From Paralithodes platypus (lineage: Eukaryota; Arthropoda; Malacostraca; Decapoda; Lithodidae): a DNA stretch of 64,000 nucleotides. The stretch is from positions 13,290,040 through 13,354,039 of the forward strand of contig CM064560.1 in assembly GCA_032716605.1 (NCBI GenBank). Direction: 5' to 3'. A program made the translations under genes and the position numbers. Shown here piece by piece: positions 42,295-53,711 of the stretch. Position 1 is the stretch's first letter; each line of letters starts with the position of its first letter. A model generated the notes under the pieces. The model ran no database searches. It saw only the letters and a program-made list of their open reading frames with translations, and was not told where the DNA came from.

Positions 42295-44959
42295 GCATGC
42301 ACAATACAAGGTATGAGGAATAGAGAACACAAAATAAACACACGGTAACAAGACACACGATCACGTTTATTGAAGATGATTAATAGGAAGCATAAGAAGG
42401 TATGAATACTCGTACAAGACAAATGATAGAAATGAACAACTAGCATTAGTGGATCTGGATGGAGCCTAGTCTCCCACTTCCAACGTTCAGGTATACTCTT
42501 CTGATCACTGGCTTGGTTCGCAAGTTTATATACTGGAAGACATCAATGTTACTTATAGATTCAATTTCACTAATTAGATTTATTACTGGCAGTTCTGGTG
42601 CACAAGTAGTAGTTCACAGACTAGAATTAGACACGCGTATTTTTAGAGCACGGGAATTCTAGTAACCTCAGGGGGGTACTGATCTAAGTTTTATATTCTT
42701 ATAGCAGAAATACGTAGAACACAAATCAGTGGGCGAACGTTAGATATCACTAGGGCTTTACTTCTATGTAATAATATCTGAATAAGGGTAATTACGAGAG
42801 TTAATGTCGCCTGTTAATTAATGAACACTGATGCGCTTAGCATTTCCCAATAGAATGGTTATATATGAATTATCTTGGGGCAAAGATATAGCCACTTCAT
42901 AGAAAGATTAATAAGTGAGTCTCTAATTAGTACTGTAACACGGTAGTACTAATAAAGTGAATCTTGGGTAGTATTTGGTTGGTCTGGTCCTGGTTATCTT
43001 GCGTCCGTGATGTTGGGGGCTAACGACTGGTTCCGCGGCCGTCCAGGGGGTCCATATGTAGGAAGTTCTCAAGACGAATCTCTTGGCGATCGTTGCTGGC
43101 TACACGCTTATATACCCACTGGTGTGTGAAGGTTATAAGGTGCACGTAGATTTCTTGTACGTGGACAGATGCTTCTATCTCAAATCTGCCACGGAGTCTG
43201 CCGGCTCTGGAACTCAAATCTCAGGAACAACACAAGGGCAGAGCTAGAGGTCAACTTAAGGGGGCCAGCCACTGGTTGGTGTATATCTTTCAACTGATTT
43301 TACTGGGGGCTGGAGCTGGGTTTATAGGCTCGGTTTTGGACCCTGTAGGCCATAGGGATCTCGAGTCTTATGGAATTATTTGAGCTCTCAATAGATACGG
43401 GGACTAGGTAAGGTGGTGATTACTGTTGTGGCACATGGCTATAGGGAGCCTTCATAATGTGATATAACTGAGCCTTAGTAAGAGGTACTATTTTGGCTAT
43501 ACTGGAAGTATTGAGGGGAGGGAGACTGAATCTACTTTGCGAGGAGGACTGGGACAGCTGTGATAGGAGCGTCTCTCTTATATTGCTCAGTCTTCATTCT
43601 ATGGTATAGCTGAGGTGCTAATTTGATTATCCGAGTATGCAAGAAAGGTGAATGGGTTATTGTGGGTTAATAGAGGTTAGTAAAGGGGTTAGTCATGCAT
43701 GGTTAGTTCATTGATAGGAAGAATTCCTCTGCTACCTGGCAATGACCTGGAAGTCAAAACAGGGGTCAGGTATACCTCCGCAGGGGTGGGGGTCTCCATC
43801 CTCGGGTGGGTAAAACGGGGAGGTGCGCGCCCTCTCTCTGTGATGGTTGTCCGGCGGCTGTGGCTAGGGGCTTGCCATATCACAAGTGTTTGTAATAACC
43901 CTCTGTTTATGAGACAGATGTGGGTGTTCGTAATACCAAAACCGAAGGTGCCTTGACTAGCTGGTTTAATCGGTTGGGTTGTTAATTGCATGGTTTGCTG
44001 GATGTGGTGGAGACTGGGTTGCTAACTCTGCCACATTTATCTGGAAGTATGGCAATAGAAGTTAGTCAATGGCGAGGTGGCTAGCCTCGCACTGACGATC
44101 ATTTGGTACAGGGTTGTGAAGGGGTTGTGAGGGAATAGATGGCATGCAAAGGGTTAGTAAAGTTCTAATGTTGTTCCGTCCTACTAAGGGAAGGTAGGCT
44201 GGATAGGAGTATATATATAAAAGGTTGGAGAATGTTAGCAACGGAAAAATCAAGGATCTTCAGGAGGTATGATGGAGAGGCTAGGTCGGAAAGGAGTCGA
44301 GGAGCGTGGGGGGTTAATGAGAGGGAGAGGGTTCAGGGGGCTATGTGGAAGTTTGACCCTAAGTTCTCCGGGCGTAGGGGTGACATTAGACTACAGTTGA
44401 TATTGGAGTTTGGGGGTTAATGACAGGGAAAGTATGTTAGCCAAATGCTACCGGGGGATGAGCAATACGGGGTGGTATATGAGTCGGGAAAGGATAGAAT
44501 CATGTGGACTGTGGGGCTGTGGGGAAGAGGAGGTTAACGGTAGGTGTGTGCTTGACTGTGGATAAAAGTAGGGAAAAACATGGTGCATTATTACTCGTCA
44601 ATACGATGGTTATGGATACTGTTAATCTGACACTATTTCTTGCTGATCTAGTTGTTCCTGGGAACTGCGTTTTCTATGATATATACACCAAAGAAAACGA
44701 CAGTTCGTAGGGTTAACTTCGGTATTGTTTCGTGGTGAAAATGCGTCGAGACAATGGTAACAGAGGGTTGTATATACAATCTCTGGTTGGGGTAAGAATT
44801 AAAGTTACTGCATGGTGGCTAACATCTTCAGTCATTGCTGTCTAGGTCTTACAGGAACAATGATTCTATATACACTGGTGTACCCGTGGGTATCATAGTT
44901 TCTTATCAATTAGGACATGGGGTTTTATCATACTACTTCTCGGATGGAAGAACATACAT

Positions 44960-45350
44960 AGATTTATGGGGGCGGTTGGTCTTCAGAAACAAACTTCAGA
45001 AACAAACTTAGTCTGGCAAGACAAGGTATTTTAGGGTATGTTGATATTGACATCCTAACTTAGGGACAGGGCATGGGTGTATTAACTTTAAGGTGTATTT
45101 ATGTTCATCATCATGTAGGTAGAGGTGTAGGACACGAGGGGTAGTGTATACACGAGGTGTGGGAAAGGTCAGTGTTTAGAAGGGGTAGGCAGGTGTGGTT
45201 TGGAGCTGCTTAGCCCTGCGGGCTTCGGCCTGTCTGAACTGGTTGGCTCGGTCACCTGGTCCTTTCGTTCTGTGGGCCTTTCTTTCGGGTGTTTCTGTGT
45301 GGTGTTCGCTCGTGGCTTCTGTGGTGGGCTTCTCGTTCTGGGGCATTTTA
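44960..45350. repeat. Segment repeated at 49636-50520
   Basis: Shares CATACATAGATTTATGGGG, CTTAGTCTGGCAAGACAAG, GGTGTAGGACACGAGGGG, TTAGCCCTGCGGGCTT and TTCTCGTTCTGGGGCATTTTA with the downstream copy. The second copy continues differently after GGGGCATTTTA; the first runs straight into the 18-bp satellite. Confidence 0.8.
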
Positions 45351-46730
45351 GGTTTATTAAGGGGCAAGGGTTTATTAAGCGGCAAGGGTTTATTAAGGGG
45401 TAAGGGTTTATTAAGGGGCAAGGGTTTATTAAGGGGCAAGGGTTTATTAAGGGGCAAGGGTTTATTAAGGGGCAAGAGTTTATTAAGGGGTAAGGGTTTG
45501 TTAAGAGGCAAGGGTTTATTAAGGGACAAGAGTTTATTAAGGGACAAGGGTTTATTAAGGGGCAAGGGTTTATTAAGGGGCAAGGGTTTATTAAGGGGCA
45601 AGGGTTTATTAAGGGGTAAGGGTTTATTAAGGGGCAAGGGTTTATTAAGGGGCAAGAGTTTATTAAGGGGCAAGGGTTTATTAAGGGACAAGAGTTTATT
45701 ATGGGGCAAGGGTTTATTAAGGGGCAAGGGTTTATTAAGGGGCAAGGGTTTATTAAGGGGCAAGGGTTTATTAGGGGGAAGGGGTTTATTAGGGGGCAAG
45801 GGTTTATTAAGGGGCAAGGGTTTATTAAGGGGCAAGGGTTTATTAAGGGGCAAGGGTTTATTAAGGGGCAAGAGTTTATTAAGGGGCAAGGGTTTATTAA
45901 GGGGCAAGGGTTTATTAAGGGGCAAGATTTTATTAAGGGGCAAGGGGGGGATATTAAGGGGCAAGAGTGTATTAAGTGGCAAGGGTTTATTAAGGGGCAA
46001 GGGTTTATTAAGGGGTAAGGGTTTATTAAGGGGCAAGGGTTTATTAAGGGGAAAGGGTTTATTAAGGGGCAAGGGTTTATTAAGGGGCAAGAGTTTCTTA
46101 AGGGCAAGGGTTTATTAAGGGGTAAGGGTTTGTTAAGAGGCAATGGTTTATTAAGGGACAAGAGTTTATTATGGGGCAAGGGTTTATTAAGGGGCAAGGG
46201 TTTATTAAGGGGTAAGGGTTTATTAAGGGGCAAGAGTTTATTAAGGGGCAAAAGTTTATTAAGGGGCAAGAGTTTATTAAGGGGCAAGAGTTTATTAAGG
46301 TGCAAGGGTTTATTAAGGGGCAAGGGTTTATTAAGGGGCAAGAGTTTATTAAGGGGCAAGAGTTTATTAAGGTGCAAGGGTTTATTAAGGGGCAAGGGTT
46401 TATTAAGGGGCAAGGGTTTATTTAGGGGCAAGAGTTTATTAAGGGGCAAGGGTTTATTAAGGGGCAAGAGTTTATTAAGGGGCAAGAGTTTATTAAGGGG
46501 CAAGGGTTTATTAAGGGGCAAGAGTTTATTAAGGGGCAAGAGTTTATTAAGGGGTCAAGAGTTTATTAAGGGGCAAGGGTTTATTAAGGGGCAAGGGTTT
46601 ATTAAGGGACAAGAGTTTATTAAGGGGCAAGGGTTTATTAAGGGGCAAGGGTTTATTAAGGGGCAAGAGTTTATTAAGGGGCAAGGGTTTATTAAGGGGC
46701 AAGGGTTTATTAAGGGGCAAGGGTTTATTT
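45351..46730 (+). repeat. 18-bp satellite, cluster 2 (about 76 copies)
   Basis: The unit is TTTATTAAGGGGCAAGGG, with common variants GGCAAGAG, GGTAAGGG and GGACAAGAG. Frames in both directions stay open because the period is a multiple of three (L-L-R-G-K-G or L-N-K-P-L-P), giving spurious proteins. The TTAAGGGG core equals the start of MITE A. Confidence 0.97.
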
Positions 46731-46734
46731 ATTG

Positions 46735-46899
46735 GTCGATTAGGCCTAATGAAAATGTTCATTCTTTTATTAGTTTCCTCCCTAGAACTCCATGAAGCTT
46801 AAACAAAATAATAATAATAACAATAATAATAATAATAATAATAAATAAATAAATAATAACTATAATAATATTAATAATAATAAATAAATAAATAATAAC

Positions 46900-46934
<35 letters not shown>

Positions 46935-47312
46935 GTAAATAAATAATAACAATAATAATAATAATAAATAAATAAATAATAACAATAATAATAAATAAAT
47001 AAATAATAACAATAATAATAATAATAATAATAAATAAATAAATAATAACAATAATAATAATAATAAATAAATAATACAAATAATAACAATAATAATAAAT
47101 AAATAAATAATACAAATAATAACAATATTAATAATAATAAATAAATAAATAATACAAATAATAATAATAATAATAATAAATTAATAATAACAATAATAAT
47201 AATAATAATAATAATAAATGAATAAACGATAATAATAATAATAATAATAAATGAATAAACGATAATAATAATAATAAATATTAATAATAATAATAATAAT
47301 AATAAATGAATA

Positions 47313-47348
<36 letters not shown>

Positions 47349-47350
47349 TA

Positions 47351-47383
<33 letters not shown>

Positions 47384-47385
47384 TA

Positions 47386-47420
<35 letters not shown>

Positions 47421-47465
47421 GAATAATAACAATAATAATAATAATAATAATAAATTAATAATAAC

Positions 47466-47501
<36 letters not shown>

Positions 47502-47805
47502 ATAACAATATAATAATAATAATAATAAATAAATAAAAAAATCCCCAAGATCCCCCTTCGAGATTTTTTTTTTTTTTGGTAGAAAAATGTGCTGGCCAAA
47601 GGCCAGTTACTACAAAATTACAGGCTCGCTAGCACTCATCAGTAAAAAAATCGACACCTAAATGGGAGGAAAGGTCATAATATTAACAAAGAAAAGGGGT
47701 GAAAGGTCTTGAAATCGCCAACCTAATGGGCCAAATGTCTTATAATTTCAAAACTAATGGGGCTAAACATGAGGGAGAAGGGGGACCAGAACCAAAACAA
47801 CCATC
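46735..47805 (-). mobile_element. MITE A copy 9, with an expanded AAT microsatellite
   Basis: Reverse orientation: TTAGTTTCCTCCCTAGAACT and ATGAAGCTTAAA, then the AAT tract, then ATCCCCAAGATCCCCCTTCG, GGCCAAAGGCC, CAGGCTCGCTAGC, ATCGACACCTAAATGG and CATGAGGGAGAAGGGGGACC. Its terminal CCATCCCCTCTCAA is the start of the 42-bp array. Confidence 0.8.
46808..47537 (+). repeat. (AAT)n / (AAAT)n / AACAAT compound microsatellite, 0.73 kb
   Basis: Blocks of AAT are punctuated by AAATAAATAAAT and AACAAT in semi-regular units. It replaces the short A-rich tract normally found in MITE A. The reverse frames (poly I/Y/L) are artefacts. Confidence 0.95.
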
Positions 47806-48925
47806 CCCTCTCAAGGTGGGTGAGGGGAGAGGAGGGTAACAACCATCCCCTCTCAAGGCGGGTGAGGGGAGAGGAGGGTAACAACCATCCCCTCTCAAGG
47901 CGGGTGAGGGGAGAGGAGGGTAACAACCATCCCCTCTCAAGGCGGGTGAGGGGAGAGGAGGGTAACAACCATCCCCTCTCAAGGCGGGTGAGGGGAGAGG
48001 AGGGTAACAACCATCCCCTCTCAAGGCGGGTGCGGGGGGTGGAGGGTAACAACCATCCCCTCTCAAGGCAGGTGAGGGGAGAGGAGGGTAACAACCATCC
48101 CCTCTCAAGGCGGGCGAGGGGAGAGGAGGGTAACAACCATCCCCTCTCAAGGCGGGCGAGGGGAAAGGAGGGTAACAACCATCCCCTCTCAAGGCGGGCG
48201 AGGGGAGAGGAGGGTAACAACCATCCCCTCTCAAGGCGGGTGAGGGGAGAGGAGGGTAACAACCATCCCCTCTCAAGGCGGGTGAGGGGAGAGGAGGGTA
48301 ACAACCATCCCCTCTCAAGGCGGGTGAGGGGAGAGGAGGGTAACAACCATCCCCTCTCAAGGCGGGTGAGGGGAGAGGAGGGTAACAACCATCCCCTCTC
48401 AAGGCGGGTGAGGGGAGAGGAGGGTAACAACCATCACCCCTCAAGGCGGGTGAGGGGAGAGGAGGGTAACAACCATCCCCTCTCAAGGCGGGTGAGGGGA
48501 GAGGAGGGTAACAACCATCCCCTCTCAAGGCGGGTGAGGGGAGAGGAGGGTAACAACCATCCCCTCTCAAGGCGGGTGAGGGGAGAGGAGGTAACAACCA
48601 TCCCCTCTCAAGGCGGGCGAGGGGAGAGGAGGGTAACAACCATCCCCTCTCAAGGCGGGTGAGGGGAGAGGAGGGTAACAACCATCCCCTCTCAAGGCGG
48701 GTGAGGGAGAGGAGGGTAACAACCATCCCCTCTCAAGGCGGGTGAGGGGAGAGGAGGGTAACAACCATCCCCTCTCAAGGCGGGTGAGGGCAGAGGAGGG
48801 TAACAACCATCCCCTCTCAAGGCGGGTGAGGGGAGAGGAGGGTAACAACCATCCCCTCTCAAGGCGGGTGAGGGGAGAGGAGGGTAACAACCATCCCCTC
48901 TCAAGGCGGGAGAGGGGAGAGGAGG
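47800..48925 (+). repeat. 42-bp GC-rich minisatellite, about 27 copies
   Basis: The unit is GTAACAACCATCCCCTCTCA plus AGGCGGGTGAGGGGAGAGGAGG. A few units carry GCGAGG, or lack one G (48590, 48706), which shifts frame. Each unit has three close G-runs (GGGTGAGGGGAGAGGAGGG), so tandem units could form G-quadruplexes on the plus strand. Confidence 0.96.
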
Positions 48926-49095
48926 GAAACAAAACGTTGACTAAATGTAATGAGTGTTTATTCAGGCACAAAATGAAGGTACTGACCAAGTTTCGTCTAA
49001 ATCCGCCCAACTGTGTTTGAGAAATCCTGCTGACGAACAGAAAAGCATTCAAACAGAAAAACACACACACAGATAGAGAAGTTTGTCATAATTAA

Positions 49096-49444
49096 GGGGA
49101 CACTGACTGCTTTTTTGGCCTATACATTAATTTATTCATAAATTCTTAGTTTCCTCGCTAGACATCCCTCAAACTTAGAAAAACATCCCCTAGATCCCCC
49201 TTCAAGATAAATTTTTACATTTTTCGGTAGAAAAATGTCCCGGTTCCTCTTACAATTACAGGCTCGTTATCGCTCGCCAGGAAAAAATCGACACCTAAAT
49301 GGCACGATAGGTCTTAAAATTTATAACGAAATGGGACGAAAGATCTTAAAATCGCCAAACAAATCGGCCAAACGTCAAAAAATCTCAAAACTAATGGGAC
49401 TAAACCCTAGGGAGAAAAGGGACCCGAAAAACGAGCGTCTCCCC
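49096..49444 (-). mobile_element. MITE A copy 10, intact, 349 bp
   Basis: TTAA at 49092-49095 and 49445-49448. Ends GGGGACACTGACTGC and ACGAGCGTCTCCCC. A good reference copy, with CAGGCTCGTTATCGCTCGCC and TCGACACCTAAATGG in reverse orientation and no expansion. Confidence 0.9.
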
Positions 49445-49525
49445 TTAAATACATGTACAGTATATAGTTGTGAAAGAGGAAGGTGTTAGCAAGGCCACAG
49501 GTAGGTGAACAGATGGTCACGTTCC

Positions 49526-49625
49526 NNNNNNNNNNNNNNNNNNNNNNNNNNNNNNNNNNNNNNNNNNNNNNNNNNNNNNNNNNNNNNNNNNNNNNNNNNN
49601 NNNNNNNNNNNNNNNNNNNNNNNNN
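49526..49625. other. Assembly gap (100 N)
   Basis: Exactly 100 unknown bases, the conventional size for a gap of unknown length. It lies between two repeats of related sequence, so the true distance is uncertain. Confidence 1.
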
Positions 49626-49724
49626 AATACTTAACCTAAGGATTGCATACATAGATTTATGGGGCGATGGGTCTTCAGAAGCTTAGTCTGGCAAGACAAG
49701 ATGTTAGGGAATGTTAATATTAAT

Positions 49725-50292
49725 ACTTAGTTACTAGAGGAGCAATGCAAGGGGCGACTGAGCACGGGTTACATATATCTATACTCGTCATGGAAAATGA
49801 TATAAGAGGTCTAGGGACAAGCGTGGGTGTTTGGACTTCTAAGATATATAACATCTACTTCTCGGATGTAAGAACATACATAGATATATTTATGGCTGTC
49901 TGATGTGTTGGCATTGGCTCAACGTCGGGACAGGGCATGTTTTTAATATGAATGTATATTCCTATTCATCATCTTTGTAGCAAGGACAGTGCCGCTATGT
50001 CGTATCAATGCTGGTGGCAGTTAATATTATAGACTTAGTTACTAGAGGAACAATGCAAGGGGCGACTGGGCACGGGTTACATATATCTATACTCGTCATG
50101 GAAAATGATATACGAGGTCTAGGGACAGCGTGGGTGTTTTAACTTCTAAGATATATAACATCTACTTCTCGGATGCAAGAACATACATAGATATAATTAT
50201 GGCTGTCTGATGTGTTGGCATTGGCTCAACGTCGGGACAGGCATGGGTGTTTTTAATATGAATGTATATTCCTGTTCATCATCTTTGTAGTT
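49725..50292 (+). repeat. ~308-bp direct duplication
   Basis: CAATGCAAGGGGCGACTG(A/G)G, ATACTCGTCATGGAAAATGA, GGCTGTCTGATGTGTTGGCA and CATCATCTTTGTAG occur twice with an offset of about 308 bp and few differences. Confidence 0.9.
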
Positions 50293-50969
50293 AGGAGTGT
50301 AGGACACGAGGGGGTTAGTGTACGTGAGGTGTGGAAAATGGTCAGTTTTAGAAAAGGTAAATGGGTGTGTCCTGGAGCTGTTTAGCCCTGCGGGCTTGGG
50401 CCTGTCTGAAATGGCTGGCTCGGTCAGCTGGTCCTTTCGTTCTGTGGACCTTTCCTTTGGTGTTTCTGTGTGGTGTTCGTTCATGGCTTCTGTGGTGGGC
50501 TTCTCGTTCTGGGGCATTTTACTTATCTTAACAACTAACATACATGGGTTATATCAGACCTTAACGCACAATACAACTGGCCAGCATGAAGCTGATTTTG
50601 CAGAGTTAACCAGAGGGGATATAATGTTAATAAAAGGTGGTGAAAGATATGGAAAATGAGAGAGATAGGCAGAGGAAAAGATTCTCAGGTACAGAGCAGG
50701 TGACAGGTAGCAAGGGAAAAAGATGGGTGCGTTCTAGAAACCAGATCTGAGGGAGAGAGTGGCGAGGAACTGTATATATACTCGCACCAGCTCGAGCCGC
50801 GTGGGAAAAAAACGGTTACAAGTCCTCTAGCCACTACTAAAGAAGCCAGCCAAGCATGACGTCACAAAGCATGGTAAAAAACTCCCTCAACGAATCCCCA
50901 CGAGGCCAGCCAGCTATGACGTCATCGAGTATAGCAAAACACTACGCGCCTCCTCTCACTCTGTTCTAC

Positions 50970-50994
50970 TCACTCTCTCTCTCTCTCTCTCTCA
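50970..50994 (+). repeat. (TC)n microsatellite
   Basis: About a dozen CT dinucleotides within 50968-50994. Confidence 0.85.
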
Positions 50995-51769
50995 ATTCCT
51001 ATCATTACTACTTAATGATAAAACATATACTTTGCAATTAAATATATAAAGCCTTGACATGGGCGAAAACAAAGAGCCTTTCTGGACTGCCCATGACACA
51101 AGCTTTCATATGAAATAAAGCACACTCTAATACACAAACTGTAGCCCCATCCACTGCCCTGGCGATCCTAGCGAGTCACTGTAGGACAAGCCATGCGGTT
51201 CTAACGGAGTGGTTAACGTCACAATATCGATCGGGCAATTTCTGGTTCATATAATATCCTAGGCACTAAAACGAAACAGCTGAGCTTGGGGTTGGTGGAT
51301 GTGACATTTTTATGGCCTATACTCTCTTTCAAGGGGGTGGGAGGGGGGCATAGCCTCGCGCGTTCTACCCCTACGGTTCAGGTGGGGAGTGTGGTTTACT
51401 TAGGTTAGAGGATCGTGAAAGAGATACTAGAATAGGTTTGCACTCTCGGTATACTGGGGTTCGAGTCGGAACTGACTCGGCACGGAATATAAAAAACATC
51501 CTGATGGGCGTCATGCGAGGGGAAGGTTTGTGAAGTTGGGTTGGTAGGCCTACGGGGAGAGGACAAAAGGACAGGGTGGCTCAAAAGTTTACCACTGGGC
51601 ACGCGGTCACTAAGCAGAGTATTGTGGATAAAACTTTTTCTTACTCTTAGGAATGGGTCCATGCATGAGTGACATCGATCTATCTCATAATGGAGAGAGA
51701 GAGACTAGGTAGTTTTCCTGCACTTCTCTGGAGATGATCGTATGCAAATTGGATATTAGTAATTATATA

Positions 51770-53711
51770 TGTTATGCCCGGTCCAAATTGGAACGCGAGA
51801 TATTCTTTGTACAATGAGCAGCTCTCTAACTGGATAGGTATACCTTAAACTTTAAATAAAGAGACAACACGGCAGGATAGTAAGTACACAGGTAACAAGT
51901 TAACATGGGTTTTATTCAGTTTAACACCTGGTTCATGGAGGAGCAAGACATATATTTTATACCTGTAACCTGGAGATCATCAACAACAATAAGAATAATT
52001 AAGACATACAATACTCAGGTTATCAAGTAAGCAATAGGAGTCGGACAATGGGTCCGGACTCAAGGTAATAATAATACTCCTAGGATACAATTATAAGGTA
52101 TCCAAAATGGTGGAGGTACACCTCCTACCCAAATAGATCTCAGAGAGGATCTCAACAAAAGACAAGAGTGCAGTAATGGCAAATGCCGTCTGGATCATGC
52201 AATGATGTTCCCGGCATATAGTGACGTTAACTGACTCTAAAGCAATAATGGCCAAGTGGTCATCAACAATGAAGTGGGCTCGGAAAGGCTCACAAATGAT
52301 ATTAATACTATAGGTGTGCTAGATCTCACCTGGCAAAGATTAATCCTTAACTCTAATTGTGTACTAGCAGGGTGCTGAAGGCTGAGGCAACAATCGTCGG
52401 GAGCTGAGATAGAGTGAAATCTATTCGAGTTATGAACCTGACAGAATGTTAAATGAATTAGGCTAGAAGTTATACAAAGGGACTAGATTACGTGCAAATA
52501 TGTGTTTGTGTTTGATGCTATGGGTCTTATATAAGCACGCCCCCTCTGTCGGGCTATGGGAGACCAATAACCCGGGAAGGTGCATATATAAGGATCCCCT
52601 GATAGGTATGTATAATGGGTCCCGGCAAGTGGGCTAATTAACGTCAATTTAAGTAGGGAGAAGAAAGACCTCTCGCAAGACGTAATGTTAATGAGAACCC
52701 CTGAAGATAACTTCTACCACAACCCTGAGTCAACTCTATACCCAGAAAACGGTACAAAAGCACTTAAAGGAGAGCTGTAGTGAAGAGGAGGGCCCATAGA
52801 TCGAGGGAGGATCCAGTAGTCCGGAGGGCGGCTGGGCGTGATGACTCCGGAAGTTGGTCCAGGGGGGGGCGGCTGGGCGTGATGACTCCAGCTACTGGTC
52901 CAGGGTGAGTCACAAGATGATTCCTTAGACCTTGGCGCCTACCACGGGACAACCGGGTTCCTCTTGCACTCCCACAGTGCAGTGATCCCCAAAGGATATG
53001 CTGGAGTTCTGCTACAAGGTTTGGGGGGTTAGGGTGACTAGCATAATGATCTACCTAGAGTGGCAAGCAGTCTAGATAGTGACATTATAGGTAGTCTAAG
53101 GGGGGTCAAGGTAAGTGTCTTCCTTCCTTGCTAGTTCGTGGAACTATCAGAACCATGTAGCAAAAAGAGAATCCAGAAAGGGGAGCCCAAAGTGGGTTGC
53201 CCAAAATTAGTCCTCTTCCTGATGGGGGGAACCCGATCTGGTAGATCTCTAGTTATTACACTATCCTCATAATCCCTTGAACAAAACAAGGTAGGAATCC
53301 TTTGGTACTTGGTTTGTGCACTGCATCGAAGGCCAGAAAGGGGGAGCCCAAAGTGGGTTGCCCAAGCTAGTCCTCTTCCTGATGGGGGGAACCCGACCTG
53401 GTAGATCTTCGATCACAGCACACAACTGACAAGTTGAACACCAGCTATCTCTGGCTGTTCTTACCCTGAACTAAAGAATACCAAATGGCAAGCTTAGTTA
53501 ATGATGTCCAGGCTGGGTGAGTATAAGGCAATCTTCTTGCCCCTACTTAAGGCGCCCGGCTTGAGAGGATCAAGGGCGTTTGGCGCGTGGTGGTTATGTC
53601 CTTGTGGCTCTGGGGGTGGCGCGCCTGGACTCTGGCTGGCAGGAGTAGGGTTGGCTGCAGGTTTTAGTGGCAGCTAGAGATGCGGTCTTATCATCCTGAG
53701 ACCGCATCTCA
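51770..53711 (-). repeat. 3' LTR of the young gypsy element (1,942 bp)
   Basis: On the plus strand it starts TGTTATGCCC and ends CGCATCTCA. Near its inner edge is a hairpin (GAGATGCGGTCT and AGACCGCATCTC). Internally there is a ~160-bp-spaced duplication of an ~80-bp block (53173 and 53333, CAAAGTGGGTTGCCCAA) and a tandem of GGCGGCTGGGCGTGATGACT (52826, 52870). Confidence 0.95.

Larger units (their letters stand above)
42207..51769 (-). mobile_element. Left part of an old minus-strand gypsy-type LTR element (LTR/3' region), heavily invaded
   Basis: TGTTATGCCCTG at 42207-42218 matches the LTR edge TGTTATGCCCGG of the young element at 51770. An AATAAACA..CGGTAACAAG..CGTTTATTGAAG block (42333-42375) resembles that LTR's AATAAAGAGACAACACGG...GGTTTTATTC block. 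No coding domain is recognisable in 42.3-45.2 or 49.6-51.7 kb apart from a short Pro/Thr/Glu-rich reverse frame. Together with the integrase fragment at 63.3-64.0 kb this suggests one older related element; this is inference. Confidence 0.45.

Noticed and set aside
45169..46795. Long frames on both strands over the 18-bp satellite (LLRGKG / LNKPLP)
   Set aside because: Artefacts of an 18-bp period, open on both strands, with no conserved non-repeat part.
46759..47599. Poly-Ile/Tyr/Leu reverse frames resembling membrane proteins
   Set aside because: Translations of AAT microsatellite; pure composition.
47723..49070. Frames on both strands over the 42-bp minisatellite
   Set aside because: Same cause (period 42); they shift frame wherever one G is lost.
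52764..52952. 62-codon frame duplicated at 60213-60401
   Set aside because: It is duplicated only because it lies in both LTRs. No motif or coding signature.
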